Source: Bacteroidia bacterium (GTDB lineage: Bacteria > Bacteroidota > Bacteroidia > Chitinophagales > Chitinophagaceae). Taken from it: a stretch of 64,000 nucleotides of DNA. The notes under the pieces were generated by a model. The model was not told the origin of the DNA, made no database searches, and was given only the letters and a program-made list of their open reading frames with translations. The translations under genes and the position numbers were made by a program. Numbering within the stretch: the stretch's first letter is position 1; each line of letters starts with the position of its first letter. Below are positions 44,643 through 54,858 of the stretch, piece after piece. The stretch lies in assembly GCA_030429205.1 (NCBI GenBank), contig JAUICZ010000001.1, positions 2,276,216 through 2,340,215 of the forward strand. The letters run 5' to 3'.

Positions 44643-46253
44643 ATGTCTTCATTTGTAAAATATTTATTGATCGCGATAGGCGCATCAATACTATTCTTTC
44701 CGTTTTTAGGACAAGTCCACCTGTTCGATTGGGATGAGATAAATTTTGCTGAGTGTGCCAGGGAAATGATCGTTACTAAGGACTACTTACGCGTACATAT
44801 AAACTATCAACCTTTCTGGGAAAAGCCTCCTGTGTTTATATGGATGCAGGTATTGGCAATGAAGTTGTTTGGAGTAGGGGATTATGCTGCACGTTTTCCC
44901 AATGCATTGATGGGTGTTGCTACACTGATGACCTTGTTTTATGTAGGGAAAAGAGTGGTCAATGAGAAAATGGCTTGGATTTGGGTAGCTTTATATGCTG
45001 CCAGTTGGTTACCTCATTTCTACTTCAAGTCAGGTATAATAGACCCTACATTCAATTACTTTATCTTTCTGGCATTCTTCCAGATATACCTTGTAATAAA
45101 TGGAGGTAAAAAATGGTTGCATGCTATACTGGCCGGCGTTTTTCTAGGTGTAGCAGTACTTACAAAAGGCCCTGCGGCAATATTGATAGCAATATTGTCG
45201 CTAGTGACATATATTATTATTCGCAGAGGGTTGAATGGCTTGAGCATAAAGTATATTGTTACTACAACCCTTGCGGTCTTTTTTACTACCTGTATATGGT
45301 TTGGTTTAGAGGTGATAAATAATGGCTGGTGGATGGTAAACGAGTTTATTACCTATCAGATAAGGTTGTTCCAAACAGAAGATGCAGGACATGGCGGTCC
45401 CTTCTTTTACCATTTTATCATATTATTGATAGGGTGCTTCCCGGCATCAGTATTTATGTTTCAAAACAGGAATATGAAGCAGGAAGCTCAGTCAACAAAA
45501 GACTTTACAAGATGGATGTGGGTTTTGTTTTGGGTTGTTTTGCTGCTATTCTCCATTGTTAAAACAAAGATTGTTCACTATTCTTCACTATGCTATTTCC
45601 CTTTGTCTTATTTGTCTGCTCTTGCTGCGTATAAGCTTTTAGTTGGTGAGGTGAAGCTGACTAAGCTGACCAAAGTTTTAATGCTTTTTATTGGTCCTGT
45701 AGTTGGCATAGCTCTTGCTGCGCTTCCCATTGTAGGTATCAATAAAGAGAAGCTTATACCATACATCAATGATCCTTTCGCCGTTGCAAACTTTCAGGCA
45801 AATGTGTCATGGAGCTACACTGAAGCATTTTGGGGACTTTTTTATATAACAGGCGTTGTATTGGGCGTGATTCTCTTATCAAGACAATTTAAAAAAGGTT
45901 TTATAGTACTGGTAGTTGTACAGCTTGTAGTTATACAAGCAACGGTGCTGCATTTTACCCCTAAAATAGAAGCTTTCTCACAAAGGGCTGCAATTGAGTT
46001 TTTTGAGCAGTTTCAGGACCGGGATGTATATGTATCTGTATTAGGTTACAAAAGCTATGCACACCTTTATTACACGCGTAAAATGCCACAAGACAACCCT
46101 AACTATACTAATGAAGAATGGCTGTTAAATGGCGATATTGATAAACCGGCCTATTTTGTATGTAAAATAATGATAGCGGATAAATACAGAGCTTTACCGC
46201 AGCTAAAGGAAATAGGTAGTAAAAATGGTTTTGTTTTCTTTGAAAGGAGATAG
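44643..46253 (+). CDS. GT39/ArnT-like glycosyltransferase
   Basis: 536 residues with about eleven transmembrane helices and the GT-C signature WDEINFAECAREM in the first periplasmic loop (about 30-42). Related to protein-mannosyl and ArnT lipid A-modifying transferases that take sugar from polyprenyl phosphate. It follows the PAP2 gene by nine bases in an apparent three-gene envelope operon with the LptF/G permease. Acceptor and sugar unknown. Confidence 0.87.
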   Translation: MSSFVKYLLIAIGASILFFPFLGQVHLFDWDEINFAECAREMIVTKDYLRVHINYQPFWEKPPVFIWMQVLAMKLFGVGDYAARFPNALMGVATLMTLFYVGKRVVNEKMAWIWVALYAASWLPHFYFKSGIIDPTFNYFIFLAFFQIYLVINGGKKWLHAILAGVFLGVAVLTKGPAAILIAILSLVTYIIIRRGLNGLSIKYIVTTTLAVFFTTCIWFGLEVINNGWWMVNEFITYQIRLFQTEDAGHGGPFFYHFIILLIGCFPASVFMFQNRNMKQEAQSTKDFTRWMWVLFWVVLLLFSIVKTKIVHYSSLCYFPLSYLSALAAYKLLVGEVKLTKLTKVLMLFIGPVVGIALAALPIVGINKEKLIPYINDPFAVANFQANVSWSYTEAFWGLFYITGVVLGVILLSRQFKKGFIVLVVVQLVVIQATVLHFTPKIEAFSQRAAIEFFEQFQDRDVYVSVLGYKSYAHLYYTRKMPQDNPNYTNEEWLLNGDIDKPAYFVCKIMIADKYRALPQLKEIGSKNGFVFFERR

Positions 46254-46277
46254 TTAATACAAAAAATGGTACAAAAT

Positions 46278-46302
46278 AAAAGGCGCACATTGTGCGCCTT
46301 TT
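46278..46302. terminator. Bidirectional terminator, GT39 / T9SS type B gene
   Basis: Perfect 11-base-pair stem (AAAAGGCGCAC / GTGCGCCTTTT) with a three-base loop between convergent genes. Confidence 0.9.
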
Positions 46303-46326
46303 GAATATATATTAGATTATAGTTAT

Positions 46327-48780
46327 CTACCTGATAAGTACTACTTCACCCGCTTGATCTACGATCTTACCCTCACATCTATAGCTGATAAGATAGAAGT
46401 ATGTACCTAAGTCTAGTGGTTCGCCATTCATTGTACCATCCCAACCTCTAACAGGGTCTGTCGTTTCAAATACAGTTTGACCATATCTGTTGACTACTCT
46501 GAATGTTCTGATCTCTTGATTACCTACAGTTATCGGACGGAAACGATCATTACTACCATCATTGTTAGGAGTAAATGCGTTAGGGAAGTAGATATCACAA
46601 CATTGACGTGTTGGTATAAACAGTGAATCTGTGTTATGACAACCTAATTCGTCTTCTACTCTTAATACGATTGTATCACCTCTGTTCAACCTTGTATAGG
46701 TAATAGGCTCAGTGTTATTGTCTAAGAAGTATATAGAAGGAGACCATTGGTATTTTGCAGAAGCGTCAAGTGTATTTACATATACTTTTAAGCTGTCAGA
46801 AGAACAAATTGTATCACCTTCTGCATACATTAAACCTCTACCATAAGAAGCCTCATGAGCATATTCAGCAACAATTTTTGCATCTGGCTTTTCATGAACT
46901 AATACTGTGTCTGTAATAACTGAAGTACAACCACTGTCAGTTAAGGTAACACTGATAGATTTGATACCGGGAGTAGACCAGTGGATACCATAAGGTCCTT
47001 GATCCGTAGTGAAGTGCGTTCTGATACCGCCATCAAAATCCCATGCAAAATCATCAGTAGTTTTTGTGTATGTGTTCATAGAGATCAAATCACTCTGATT
47101 TAGACAAAGATCATCTTTAGCCAGGATAGTTCCTGTTGGACGAGCTTTAACTCCTATGAAACCTTCGTATGGTGGGCTGAAACAACCAGAATGACCAACC
47201 TGTAAAGTGATTTTTTGTATACCAGGGCTGTCTAATCTCATTCTTAAAGGCCCTTGGTTTAAACCTCCGTTAGTAAGTGTTGATCCGTCAGGCAGGCTCC
47301 ATAAATAACCAGAACCAGGGAATGCACTACCATAGTAGTTAACTTCTATGCTGTCGTTTTCACAAATCTCATCTTTATCAATTAGTATCTGACCATTAGG
47401 ACGGAATGTAACAACAACATCAATTTTATTACGCTCACTTTCACAACCATCTATGTATTGAGATACATAGTATTGGAATGAGTCTAATTTAGAAGTATTT
47501 GGTGTAGGAGCAATGCTGGTATATATACCACCAACATCCTGATAATACCATCTAAGAGTATCACCAATAGCTCTCAATTGCTCAGCAGTTACATCTTCAC
47601 AATAGTATATTGGAGTAGTAACTACAGGTGGAGCTGGTTTCGGCGCTGCGTTAAACTTAACTAAAGTCCTTTGGCTACTTTCACAACCTAATGCATCTGT
47701 AACTGATACATAATGGAAAAGAGTATTAGGTGTTGATGTATTAATAGTTGGTGTAACTGGTATTGGAGAACCTCCGGTTGCAGTATAATACCATTTTGCA
47801 GTACCACCTAGGACAGTAACAGGCTCAAAAGCTTCGTTTAAGCAATAGTTGAACTTACCTGTAACAACTGGTGCAGGTGGGTCTACAACTTCAACAGTAA
47901 GTATAGTTGCATCAGACGTATGGTTCGTATTTGTACCTGTAACAGTTACACGATAGCTACCTGAATCTGTAAATGCAGCTGCAGGAATAGTAAACTTCTT
48001 ACCTACAAATATTGGTGTAGTTGAAGAACCTTTATACCAGGTAAATGTTGGGTTTTGATAGTATGGATCAGCTGTAGCCTCAATTTCAAGAACATCATCC
48101 AAACAAACTTTATATTTAGCAAACTGAATGATTGGCGGCTTCAAAGACTCAAACTTTATACCACCCCAAAAACCAACAGTGTCACCAAATTGGTTTGCAT
48201 TAGGGAAAGTACCTATGAAAGCATTCTCAGCAGATGTTAATACAACACCATTTGACGCAAAGAAAGTTGGAGCAGTAGGTACAATATTTGTACCGCTAAC
48301 TGCTACGTTTGTAGCTAAAGAATCATCAATAACAACAGCAAAACGATGTGTTGTGTTAGGTGGTATAAGTAAGCTTGTGTTTTGGAAGATTGGAGCAGGT
48401 CCATTAGCACCGGCACTATAATTCAATGTAGTATCAACAGGTGTCCATCCGCCACCTGTGGTAATTGTTGCTGCACCATTCAGCGCAGTAGTTGTACGCC
48501 ATAACTCATAGTTTGCACCATTGTTTGACACGTTGTTTGGCCAGTTTGGTGTAAAGTCGACAGAGACCATGTGGTACTGTGAAACCTCTGTAATGATAAT
48601 AGGGTAACTATTACCATTTGATACAGAAAAGGTAACACACGTTTTTCCTGTTCCTGATGGAGTGCCTAAAATAGTGGCCGACGTGTAGTTTGTGTTAATG
48701 GTCGTTTGTGCATTTGCACCAAATGCAAATGTTAATGCCAAAAACAATAAACAAAACCTGTTAGATAACTTTCCTATCAT
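46327..48780 (-). CDS. T9SS type B surface protein (gliding-associated C-terminus)
   Basis: 817 residues: signal peptide ending in ANAQ (residue 25), an N-terminal domain of about 200 residues, a series of Ig/PKD-like domains (about 220-700; for example CLDDVLEIEATADPYYQN and GYLWSLPDGS), and the C-terminal gliding-motility-associated domain with IYFPNAFTPNNDGSND and VVNRYGQTVFET, ending GEVVLIR. That domain is the type B T9SS sorting signal. Probably a secreted or surface-attached adhesin or matrix protein. Transcribed alone, bounded by a strong terminator. Confidence 0.9.
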   Translation of the reverse strand: MIGKLSNRFCLLFLALTFAFGANAQTTINTNYTSATILGTPSGTGKTCVTFSVSNGNSYPIIITEVSQYHMVSVDFTPNWPNNVSNNGANYELWRTTTALNGAATITTGGGWTPVDTTLNYSAGANGPAPIFQNTSLLIPPNTTHRFAVVIDDSLATNVAVSGTNIVPTAPTFFASNGVVLTSAENAFIGTFPNANQFGDTVGFWGGIKFESLKPPIIQFAKYKVCLDDVLEIEATADPYYQNPTFTWYKGSSTTPIFVGKKFTIPAAAFTDSGSYRVTVTGTNTNHTSDATILTVEVVDPPAPVVTGKFNYCLNEAFEPVTVLGGTAKWYYTATGGSPIPVTPTINTSTPNTLFHYVSVTDALGCESSQRTLVKFNAAPKPAPPVVTTPIYYCEDVTAEQLRAIGDTLRWYYQDVGGIYTSIAPTPNTSKLDSFQYYVSQYIDGCESERNKIDVVVTFRPNGQILIDKDEICENDSIEVNYYGSAFPGSGYLWSLPDGSTLTNGGLNQGPLRMRLDSPGIQKITLQVGHSGCFSPPYEGFIGVKARPTGTILAKDDLCLNQSDLISMNTYTKTTDDFAWDFDGGIRTHFTTDQGPYGIHWSTPGIKSISVTLTDSGCTSVITDTVLVHEKPDAKIVAEYAHEASYGRGLMYAEGDTICSSDSLKVYVNTLDASAKYQWSPSIYFLDNNTEPITYTRLNRGDTIVLRVEDELGCHNTDSLFIPTRQCCDIYFPNAFTPNNDGSNDRFRPITVGNQEIRTFRVVNRYGQTVFETTDPVRGWDGTMNGEPLDLGTYFYLISYRCEGKIVDQAGEVVLIR

Positions 48781-48987
48781 GTTAAATAATTTCTAAGCTT
48801 AATACAATCACGAATTAACTTAAATGTTAAGACACGATTTCAGTGAATTTAGTTGGTTTAGTTAAAACATTTTTAACCTCTTCCACAATGGAATACAGCT
48901 TTATAGCTGTCAAATTAGTAATAATTTTTGCTATCACAAAGCATTTTGTTAAAATATCATGCCCGATTTTCAAATGTGGATACTTTC

Positions 48988-49983
48988 CTATAACTCCTTC
49001 AAAAACACCATAGTATCTACACCATCAGCGTATTCATGTAGCGTAGGAAATTGTGACAATCCGAAGGGGGTGAGCCCTTCTCCTACAACACATTGTATAT
49101 TGTCATCTTTTTGTAAGTTTTCGATGACATTTTGTTTGTCTGTGTAAAACTCATAATGTAAAACGCTTATATGAGAGAAGGGCTCCTTGTTTTCTACCAT
49201 TAGCAGGCTGTCATTCGTTAGATATGGTACTTTGTTTAATAAGTATATTGCCAGGTAGTAATCGTAGTTATTCTTATACTTATGATGTAATATCACATCT
49301 TTATATATGTCTAACTTGTCTAATAATATGGTAGGGTCGTAGCCTTCAGGAAGGTAAAGTTTGGTTACATTTCTACAGCCCAAACCAAAGTAGCTGAATA
49401 TGTCAAAACCAAGAGATTTGATATCTTCATCTGTCTCAGCACCATCTAGAATGGCAACAGAGGTTCTGTTTTTACGGATGATATTAGGGTATTTGCTAAA
49501 GTATTGTTCAAAGTAGCGAGAAGAGTTGTTACTGCCGGTGGCAATATATGCATCACAACCTTTTAGTTGTTCTGATATATTTAGCTCATTTTTTAAGTTA
49601 GGAGACCATTCTTGCAGCTTTTCTATAATGTGTTTGATCAGTACAGCATCTTTAGATGATAATTTTATGTTTAGGTGATGCCCCATAATGAATCCGCATA
49701 AAAAGTCATGGAAACCTACCATCGGAATATTGCCTGCCATAACAATACCCACTGTTTTAGGGCTTTTGGGCAGGTTATAGCTTTTGAACCATTCTTCCAG
49801 TAGGTCTTTTTTTAGAAAGTTGTCTGCAATATTCTTTGTAGCCAGCTCTATGCTTTCCTGTGTAAACCACCCATTCGTGTTTTGTGCAAATACTTTTGCC
49901 GTCTCCCACTGTTCATTATCAGACATTAGGTATTTGCCTAACCTATCCAGCAAATCTATACGCTCATTTACAGTAATCATCAT
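48988..49983 (-). CDS. Acyl-CoA reductase (LuxC-like)
   Basis: 331 residues of the LuxC-like acyl-CoA reductase family, which reduces fatty acyl-CoA or acyl-enzyme to aldehyde with NADPH. Seen are the nucleotide-binding-like TVGIVMAGNIPMVGFHDFLCG (about 78-97), ATGSNNSSRYFEQYF, and GLGCRNVTKLYLPEGY with the probable nucleophilic Cys. It is shorter than LuxC of luminous bacteria (about 480) and lacks luxD/luxE partners. It is divergent from a ferredoxin gene with 62 bases between; this pairing is common in Bacteroidota as far as I recall. Confidence 0.87.
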   Translation of the reverse strand: MMITVNERIDLLDRLGKYLMSDNEQWETAKVFAQNTNGWFTQESIELATKNIADNFLKKDLLEEWFKSYNLPKSPKTVGIVMAGNIPMVGFHDFLCGFIMGHHLNIKLSSKDAVLIKHIIEKLQEWSPNLKNELNISEQLKGCDAYIATGSNNSSRYFEQYFSKYPNIIRKNRTSVAILDGAETDEDIKSLGFDIFSYFGLGCRNVTKLYLPEGYDPTILLDKLDIYKDVILHHKYKNNYDYYLAIYLLNKVPYLTNDSLLMVENKEPFSHISVLHYEFYTDKQNVIENLQKDDNIQCVVGEGLTPFGLSQFPTLHEYADGVDTMVFLKEL

Positions 49984-50045
49984 GCTTATTTTATGGCTGC
50001 GAAATTGTAACTTTATCCCCAGAATAAAAATACTGATTTAGAGAT

Positions 50046-50393
50046 ATGGCCATTAAAATAACTGAAGAATGTATTAACTGTGGTGCCTGCGAGCCGGAAT
50101 GTCCTAATAACGCGATATATGAAGGCGGAGTAGAGTGGGCGATAACAGATGGTACGTCTGTAACAGGAGACTTTGCATTGATGAGTGGTGATGTAATAGA
50201 CGCTGAAAAGCGTAACGAACCGATTTCAGTCGATGTATATTATATCTCTCCTGATAAATGTACTGAGTGTCAAGGTTTTCATGAAGAACCGCAATGTGCT
50301 GCCGTTTGTCCGGTAGACTGTTGTGTTCCTGATGAAATGTACGAAGAAACTGTTGACGAGCTACTCGGTAAAAAAGAGAAACTTCACTTATAA
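50046..50393 (+). CDS. Ferredoxin with two 4Fe-4S clusters
   Basis: 115 residues. First cluster motif CINCGACEPECPN near the N terminus; second CTECQGFHEEPQCAAVCPVDCC with the insert typical of the 4Fe-4S dicluster ferredoxins of this phylum. Small soluble electron carrier. Divergent from the acyl-CoA reductase gene and followed by a strong terminator. Confidence 0.93.
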   Translation: MAIKITEECINCGACEPECPNNAIYEGGVEWAITDGTSVTGDFALMSGDVIDAEKRNEPISVDVYYISPDKCTECQGFHEEPQCAAVCPVDCCVPDEMYEETVDELLGKKEKLHL

Positions 50394-50420
50394 AAAAGAG
50401 CCGCTTTTAGCGGCTCTTTT
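50394..50420. terminator. Bidirectional terminator, ferredoxin / DUF6438
   Basis: Perfect 12-base-pair stem (AAAAGAGCCGCT / AGCGGCTCTTTT) with a three-base loop, between the convergent ends of the two genes. Confidence 0.92.
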
Positions 50421-50423
50421 AAT

Positions 50424-50939
50424 TTATTTATGTTTTTCAGGTTCTGCTATCTTCTTCCAACTGTCATCTACAACTACTAAGGCATCTACTTTTCGCGCCA
50501 ACTCCTTTAAAAATTCAGGTCCAAACTCAGCCTGTCTGATCACCTGCTCTTTACCATTTTTATATGTGAATTCATATATAATACCCGGAAGGTCTTGTAC
50601 CAGGCTCTTATACTCCTCCTGGCATGTGTCAACATGGTACTTAGCAAACTCATTAAAGAGTTCAGCCGTTTTCTCTTGATCCAGTTGCTTTTCAAAAGTA
50701 CCTTCATACTCTGTGTAGTACCTGCTGATGTATTTTGTCTGGCCATCTTTGTTGATGATGATCCTATATGCCGGGCATGTGCCAAAACATGCAGTGCGCT
50801 CCATAACAATCTGCTCTATACCAAGAGCCTTTTTACCACTATTGGCGAATACTGTTCCTTTTGTAGTTTTCTTTTGCTGCGCACATGCTGAGAAAATAAG
50901 TACGCCTATTGTAATAAACCCTAAAATCGTTTTCTTCAT
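50424..50939 (-). CDS. DUF6438 lipoprotein
   Basis: 171 residues from the ATG at 50939; the frame extends six codons further but the lipoprotein signal begins MKKTILGFITIG and ends IFSAC. The DUF6438 signature is RTACFGTCPAYRIIINKDGQ, with two conserved cysteines, followed by an alpha/beta domain. Function unknown; anchored in the periplasm or outer membrane. A -7-like TATCTTTG lies at 50960-50967 on the minus strand. Confidence 0.82.
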   Translation of the reverse strand: MKKTILGFITIGVLIFSACAQQKKTTKGTVFANSGKKALGIEQIVMERTACFGTCPAYRIIINKDGQTKYISRYYTEYEGTFEKQLDQEKTAELFNEFAKYHVDTCQEEYKSLVQDLPGIIYEFTYKNGKEQVIRQAEFGPEFLKELARKVDALVVVDDSWKKIAEPEKHK

Positions 50940-51008
50940 TTTTTTTCTATTTTCCACCTCAAAGATAATTGTTAGTATTACTCTTTACTTACTTTTCTTA
51001 TAACAAAT

Positions 51009-52121
51009 ATGCTGCCCGAAAACCAACAAGAACTGTTTTATAGAATTGCTTTAACATTTGTAAAAGATGTGGGGGCTGTAACAGCTCAAAAGCTAGTAAC
51101 GCACTACGGTACAGCTTCTGCTATTTTTAATGCTCCTCTAAAACAACTGAAAACAATCGCAGGGATGGGCGAGGTGCGTTCAAAAGCATTTAAAGATGAA
51201 AAGGTGTTTGAGCGTGCAGAAAAAGAGTTGGAGTATATTGAAAAAAATAATATTGACGTGTTATGGTGTGTTGATGATGATTATCCAGAGCGCTTGAAGA
51301 ATTGTGTAGATGCGCCTGTATTATTATACTATAAAGGTGATCGCCAATACCTCAATTACGATAAAGTAGTTGCTGTGGTAGGTACACGTAAATTTACAGA
51401 CTATGGTCAGCGTGCTTGCGAAAAAATGATTGAAGAATTGAAAGGTGCAGGTGTGATGATAACGAGCGGGCTGGCTCATGGTATAGACACTATTGCGCAT
51501 AAGGCAGCACTTAATAGCGGTTTGCCAACAATAGGTGTGGTGGCACATGGTATGGATAAGATGTATCCTGCGGCTAATAGAAAGTTGGCAGAAGAGATGC
51601 AACAGCAGGGTGGTGTGCTTACAGAGTATGGGCATGGTGCGATAGCTGATAAAAGCAACTTTCCTATGAGAAACAGGATAGTAGCAGGCATGAGTGATGT
51701 TACGGTTGTAGTGGAAAGCGATATAAAGGGTGGTGCGTTGATAACGGCAAAGCTGGCAGATAGTTATAATAGAGATGTTGCTGCTTTTCCGGGTAGGGTG
51801 TTCGATAAAAAGTCGTCAGGTTGTAACGAACTCATCAGAACCAATATGGCTGCTATGGTCACATCAGCAGAAGATTTGCTGGAGCTAATGAACTGGGACG
51901 AAGCAGTGAAGAAGAAACCTGTACAAAAACAGTTGTTCATTAATCTATCTGAAGAAGAACAAGCTATCTATAAGCTACTAACTGATAAAGACAATGTGCA
52001 TGCAGATGAAATACTACACCAAAGTGGTATGAGTAACTCAAAACTAGCTGCTACCTTATTAGGTATGGAAATGCAGGGGTTGATTAAGACTTTACCGGGT
52101 AAGTATTATCGGTTGGATTAA
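51009..52121 (+). CDS. dprA: DNA processing protein DprA
   Basis: 370 residues. Helix-hairpin-helix-like N terminus (FVKDVGAVTAQKLVTHYG), then the Rossmann-type DprA core: VVGTRKFTDYGQRACE, ITSGLAHGIDTIAHKAAL, FPMRNRIVAGMSD and VVVESDIKGGALITA, and a C-terminal winged helix (about 310-368). DprA loads RecA on incoming single-stranded DNA during natural transformation. The stop shares TTAA with the stop of the convergent rimO gene. Confidence 0.95.
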   Translation: MLPENQQELFYRIALTFVKDVGAVTAQKLVTHYGTASAIFNAPLKQLKTIAGMGEVRSKAFKDEKVFERAEKELEYIEKNNIDVLWCVDDDYPERLKNCVDAPVLLYYKGDRQYLNYDKVVAVVGTRKFTDYGQRACEKMIEELKGAGVMITSGLAHGIDTIAHKAALNSGLPTIGVVAHGMDKMYPAANRKLAEEMQQQGGVLTEYGHGAIADKSNFPMRNRIVAGMSDVTVVVESDIKGGALITAKLADSYNRDVAAFPGRVFDKKSSGCNELIRTNMAAMVTSAEDLLELMNWDEAVKKKPVQKQLFINLSEEEQAIYKLLTDKDNVHADEILHQSGMSNSKLAATLLGMEMQGLIKTLPGKYYRLD

Positions 52122-53425
52122 ACGACAGTCCCCTCAAGGTCGTAATCGTAAGCACGGTCAATCTTCACGTTTACAAACTCACCTATTGGTAGTTCTTCGT
52201 CTGTGTTGATGATGACTTCGTTGTCTACTTCTACGCTATCAAACTCTGTACGTCCAAGATATCTCCCGGCTTCTTTTTTGTCTACAATTACTTTGAAGGT
52301 TTTGCCTACGTGCTCTTGGTTCTTTTCGTAAGAGATCTCCTGCTGTACCTCCATTATTTCCTGTGCACGTTCTTCTTTTTCTTCAGCAGAAATATTGTCT
52401 TCCAATTCGTATGCCGAAGTATTCTCTTCGTGAGAATAAGTGAATATACCTACACGATCTAGTCTTGCTTTTTCTAAGAAGGCTTTAAGGTCTTCAACGT
52501 CTTGCCTGGTCTCTCCGGGGAAACCAGCTATCAGTGTGCTGCGGATACAAATACCGGGTACTCTATCGCGGATGGTATCAATAAGTTCGTAAATGTCTTT
52601 GCTGGTTATCTGGCGTTTCATGGCTTTTAGCATGTTGTCAGAAATATGCTGCAATGGCATGTCCAGATAGTTACAGATGTTATCACGCTCGCGCATTACA
52701 TCCAGTACATCCAGTGGAAATTTTGTAGGGTAGGCATAGTGTAAACGTATCCAGTGTAACCCTTCTACATCTGACAGTTGTCTTAGTAGATCGGCCAACA
52801 TTCTTTTCTTGTAGATATCTAAACCGTAATAAGTAAGTTCTTGTGCAATAAGCATCACTTCTTTAACGCCCATGCTTACCAGCTTTTTAGCTTCGGCAAC
52901 TATCTCTTCAATAGGTTTAGATACGTGTCCGCCTCGCATTAATGGTATCGCACAAAACGCACAGGTACGGTTACAACCTTCTGATATTTTTAAATAAGCG
53001 TAATGCTTAGGTGTACTCAATAACCTTTCGCCAATTAGCTCTTGCTTATAATCTGCTTCAAATTGTTTTAGTATCAGTGGTAGTTCCATCGTACCAAACC
53101 AAGCATCTACTTCCGGTATTTCTGCTGAAAGGTCTCCTTTGTACCTTTCGCTGAGGCAGCCTGTAACATATACCTTCTCCAGTTCACCATCTTTCTTGCG
53201 TTCTACCTGATCGAGAATTGTATTGATACTTTCTTCTTTTGCTTTGTCGATAAAGCCACAGGTGTTTACTATAACAATATTGTGGTCATCTTGAGTGCTT
53301 TCGTGTTGAACATCAATATCGTTCGCACTCAACTGTCCGCTCAATACCTCACTATCCACCAGATTTTTAGAGCAACCCAGTGTAATGATATTTACCTTGT
53401 CTTTATGAAGCTTTTTCGTCTGCAC
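52118..53425 (-). CDS. rimO: Ribosomal protein S12 methylthiotransferase RimO
   Basis: 435 residues. The N-terminal UPF0004 domain supplies three cluster cysteines (TLGCSKN, VNTCGFID, VTGCLSER), the radical SAM domain has CNRTCAFC (about 150-157), and a C-terminal TRAM domain ends the protein. RimO adds a methylthio group to Asp88 of S12. It follows der by ten bases on the minus strand. Confidence 0.95.
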   Translation of the reverse strand: MQTKKLHKDKVNIITLGCSKNLVDSEVLSGQLSANDIDVQHESTQDDHNIVIVNTCGFIDKAKEESINTILDQVERKKDGELEKVYVTGCLSERYKGDLSAEIPEVDAWFGTMELPLILKQFEADYKQELIGERLLSTPKHYAYLKISEGCNRTCAFCAIPLMRGGHVSKPIEEIVAEAKKLVSMGVKEVMLIAQELTYYGLDIYKKRMLADLLRQLSDVEGLHWIRLHYAYPTKFPLDVLDVMRERDNICNYLDMPLQHISDNMLKAMKRQITSKDIYELIDTIRDRVPGICIRSTLIAGFPGETRQDVEDLKAFLEKARLDRVGIFTYSHEENTSAYELEDNISAEEKEERAQEIMEVQQEISYEKNQEHVGKTFKVIVDKKEAGRYLGRTEFDSVEVDNEVIINTDEELPIGEFVNVKIDRAYDYDLEGTVV

Positions 53426-53435
53426 TAAATCTCAA

Positions 53436-54749
53436 TTATTTTTTTCTGAAGAATATACGTATTGGCACTCCTGTAAAGTTGAAGTGGCTGCGCAGTTTAT
53501 TCTCTAAAAAGTTTTTATAAGGTGTTTTAATGACATCGGGGTAATTAGCAAAAAATGCAAATGATGGAACAACTGTAGGGATTTGTTGAACAAACTTGAT
53601 CTTTACAGCATGTCCGCGTGTCATTGGAGGAGGAGTGTGGTTGATCTCCTTCAGCATAATGTCATTCAGTTTAGAAGTAGGTATTCTGCGTTTTCTGCAT
53701 TCGTATACTTCTAAAGCTTTTTCCATTGCCTGGAATATTCTTGTTTTTTCAGTTGCTGAAATAAATATAACTGGCACATCGTTAAACGGTGCTATCTTCT
53801 TTTTAATAGCTTCTTCGTATTGTTTGGCAGTATTAGTTTCTTTAGCAACGGTATCCCATTTGTTTACAAGTAAAACAACACCTTTACCGCGGCGTGCTGC
53901 CAGACTAAATATATTTACATCCTGAGAGGTTACACCCTTCTCCGCATCTATTACTATCATACACACATCCACATCGTCCATAGCACGTACAGCGCGTATA
54001 ACAGAATAGAACTCCAGGTTGTCGTGAACGTTCTTTTTCTTTCTTAACCCGGCTGTATCTATCAATATAAATTCTTTGCCAAACTGCTTGTAGTGGGTAT
54101 GAATAGTGTCGCGGGTAGTACCTGCAACATCAGAAACAATAGTACGTTCTTCGCCGGTTAATGCATTCAGTAGAGTAGACTTGCCTGCATTAGGCTGTCC
54201 AATGATGATAAACTTAGGTAGTGGGTTTTCTTCTTCCTCTTCTTCAGGTTCTTCCGGTATATGGTTAGCTACTTCATCCAGAACTTCACCTGTTCCGCTA
54301 CCTGATATAGACGATACAAAGAAGGTTTTGTCAAACCCCATAGAGTAGAATTCTGTTGCTTCCAGTGCACGTTCAGAGTTGTCTACCTTATTTACAAGCA
54401 ATAGTACGGGCTTGTCACTTCTCCGCAATATTTTAGCCATTTCCGCATCCTGATCTGTAATGCCGGTAATAGTATCACACACAAATATCAGCAGGTTGGC
54501 TTCTTCCAGCGCAATCAGTACTTGCTTCTTTATCTCTTTTTCAAATACATCGTCAGAGTTAGATACAAATCCTCCTGTATCTATTACGTTGAAACTCTTA
54601 CCATTCCAGTCGGCAACGCCATACTGACGGTCGCGTGTAACCCCACTCACGTCATCTACAATAGCCTTACGTTGCTCAAGCAGTCTGTTGAACAAAGTTG
54701 ACTTCCCTACATTGGGTCTTCCTACAATAGCTACGGTAAATCCGGCCAT
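53436..54749 (-). CDS. der: Ribosome assembly GTPase Der (EngA)
   Basis: 437 residues with the characteristic two GTPase domains: GRPNVGKST, DTGGF and NKVD in the first; GQPNAGKST, DTAGL and NKWD in the second; then a C-terminal KH-like domain. Between them is an acidic linker (EEPEEEEEE). Essential for 50S assembly. First gene of a der-rimO operon; a -7-like TAACTTTG lies at 54767-54774 on the minus strand. Confidence 0.96.
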   Translation of the reverse strand: MAGFTVAIVGRPNVGKSTLFNRLLEQRKAIVDDVSGVTRDRQYGVADWNGKSFNVIDTGGFVSNSDDVFEKEIKKQVLIALEEANLLIFVCDTITGITDQDAEMAKILRRSDKPVLLLVNKVDNSERALEATEFYSMGFDKTFFVSSISGSGTGEVLDEVANHIPEEPEEEEEENPLPKFIIIGQPNAGKSTLLNALTGEERTIVSDVAGTTRDTIHTHYKQFGKEFILIDTAGLRKKKNVHDNLEFYSVIRAVRAMDDVDVCMIVIDAEKGVTSQDVNIFSLAARRGKGVVLLVNKWDTVAKETNTAKQYEEAIKKKIAPFNDVPVIFISATEKTRIFQAMEKALEVYECRKRRIPTSKLNDIMLKEINHTPPPMTRGHAVKIKFVQQIPTVVPSFAFFANYPDVIKTPYKNFLENKLRSHFNFTGVPIRIFFRKK

Positions 54750-54858
54750 AATTTTAAATTAGTGCGCAAAGTTACTATATATATACTTCCCACATGAAAA
54801 AAATGACAATTAATTAATACCTCTATATTTTCTAAATTTACTGACTAAACTAGTTTTT

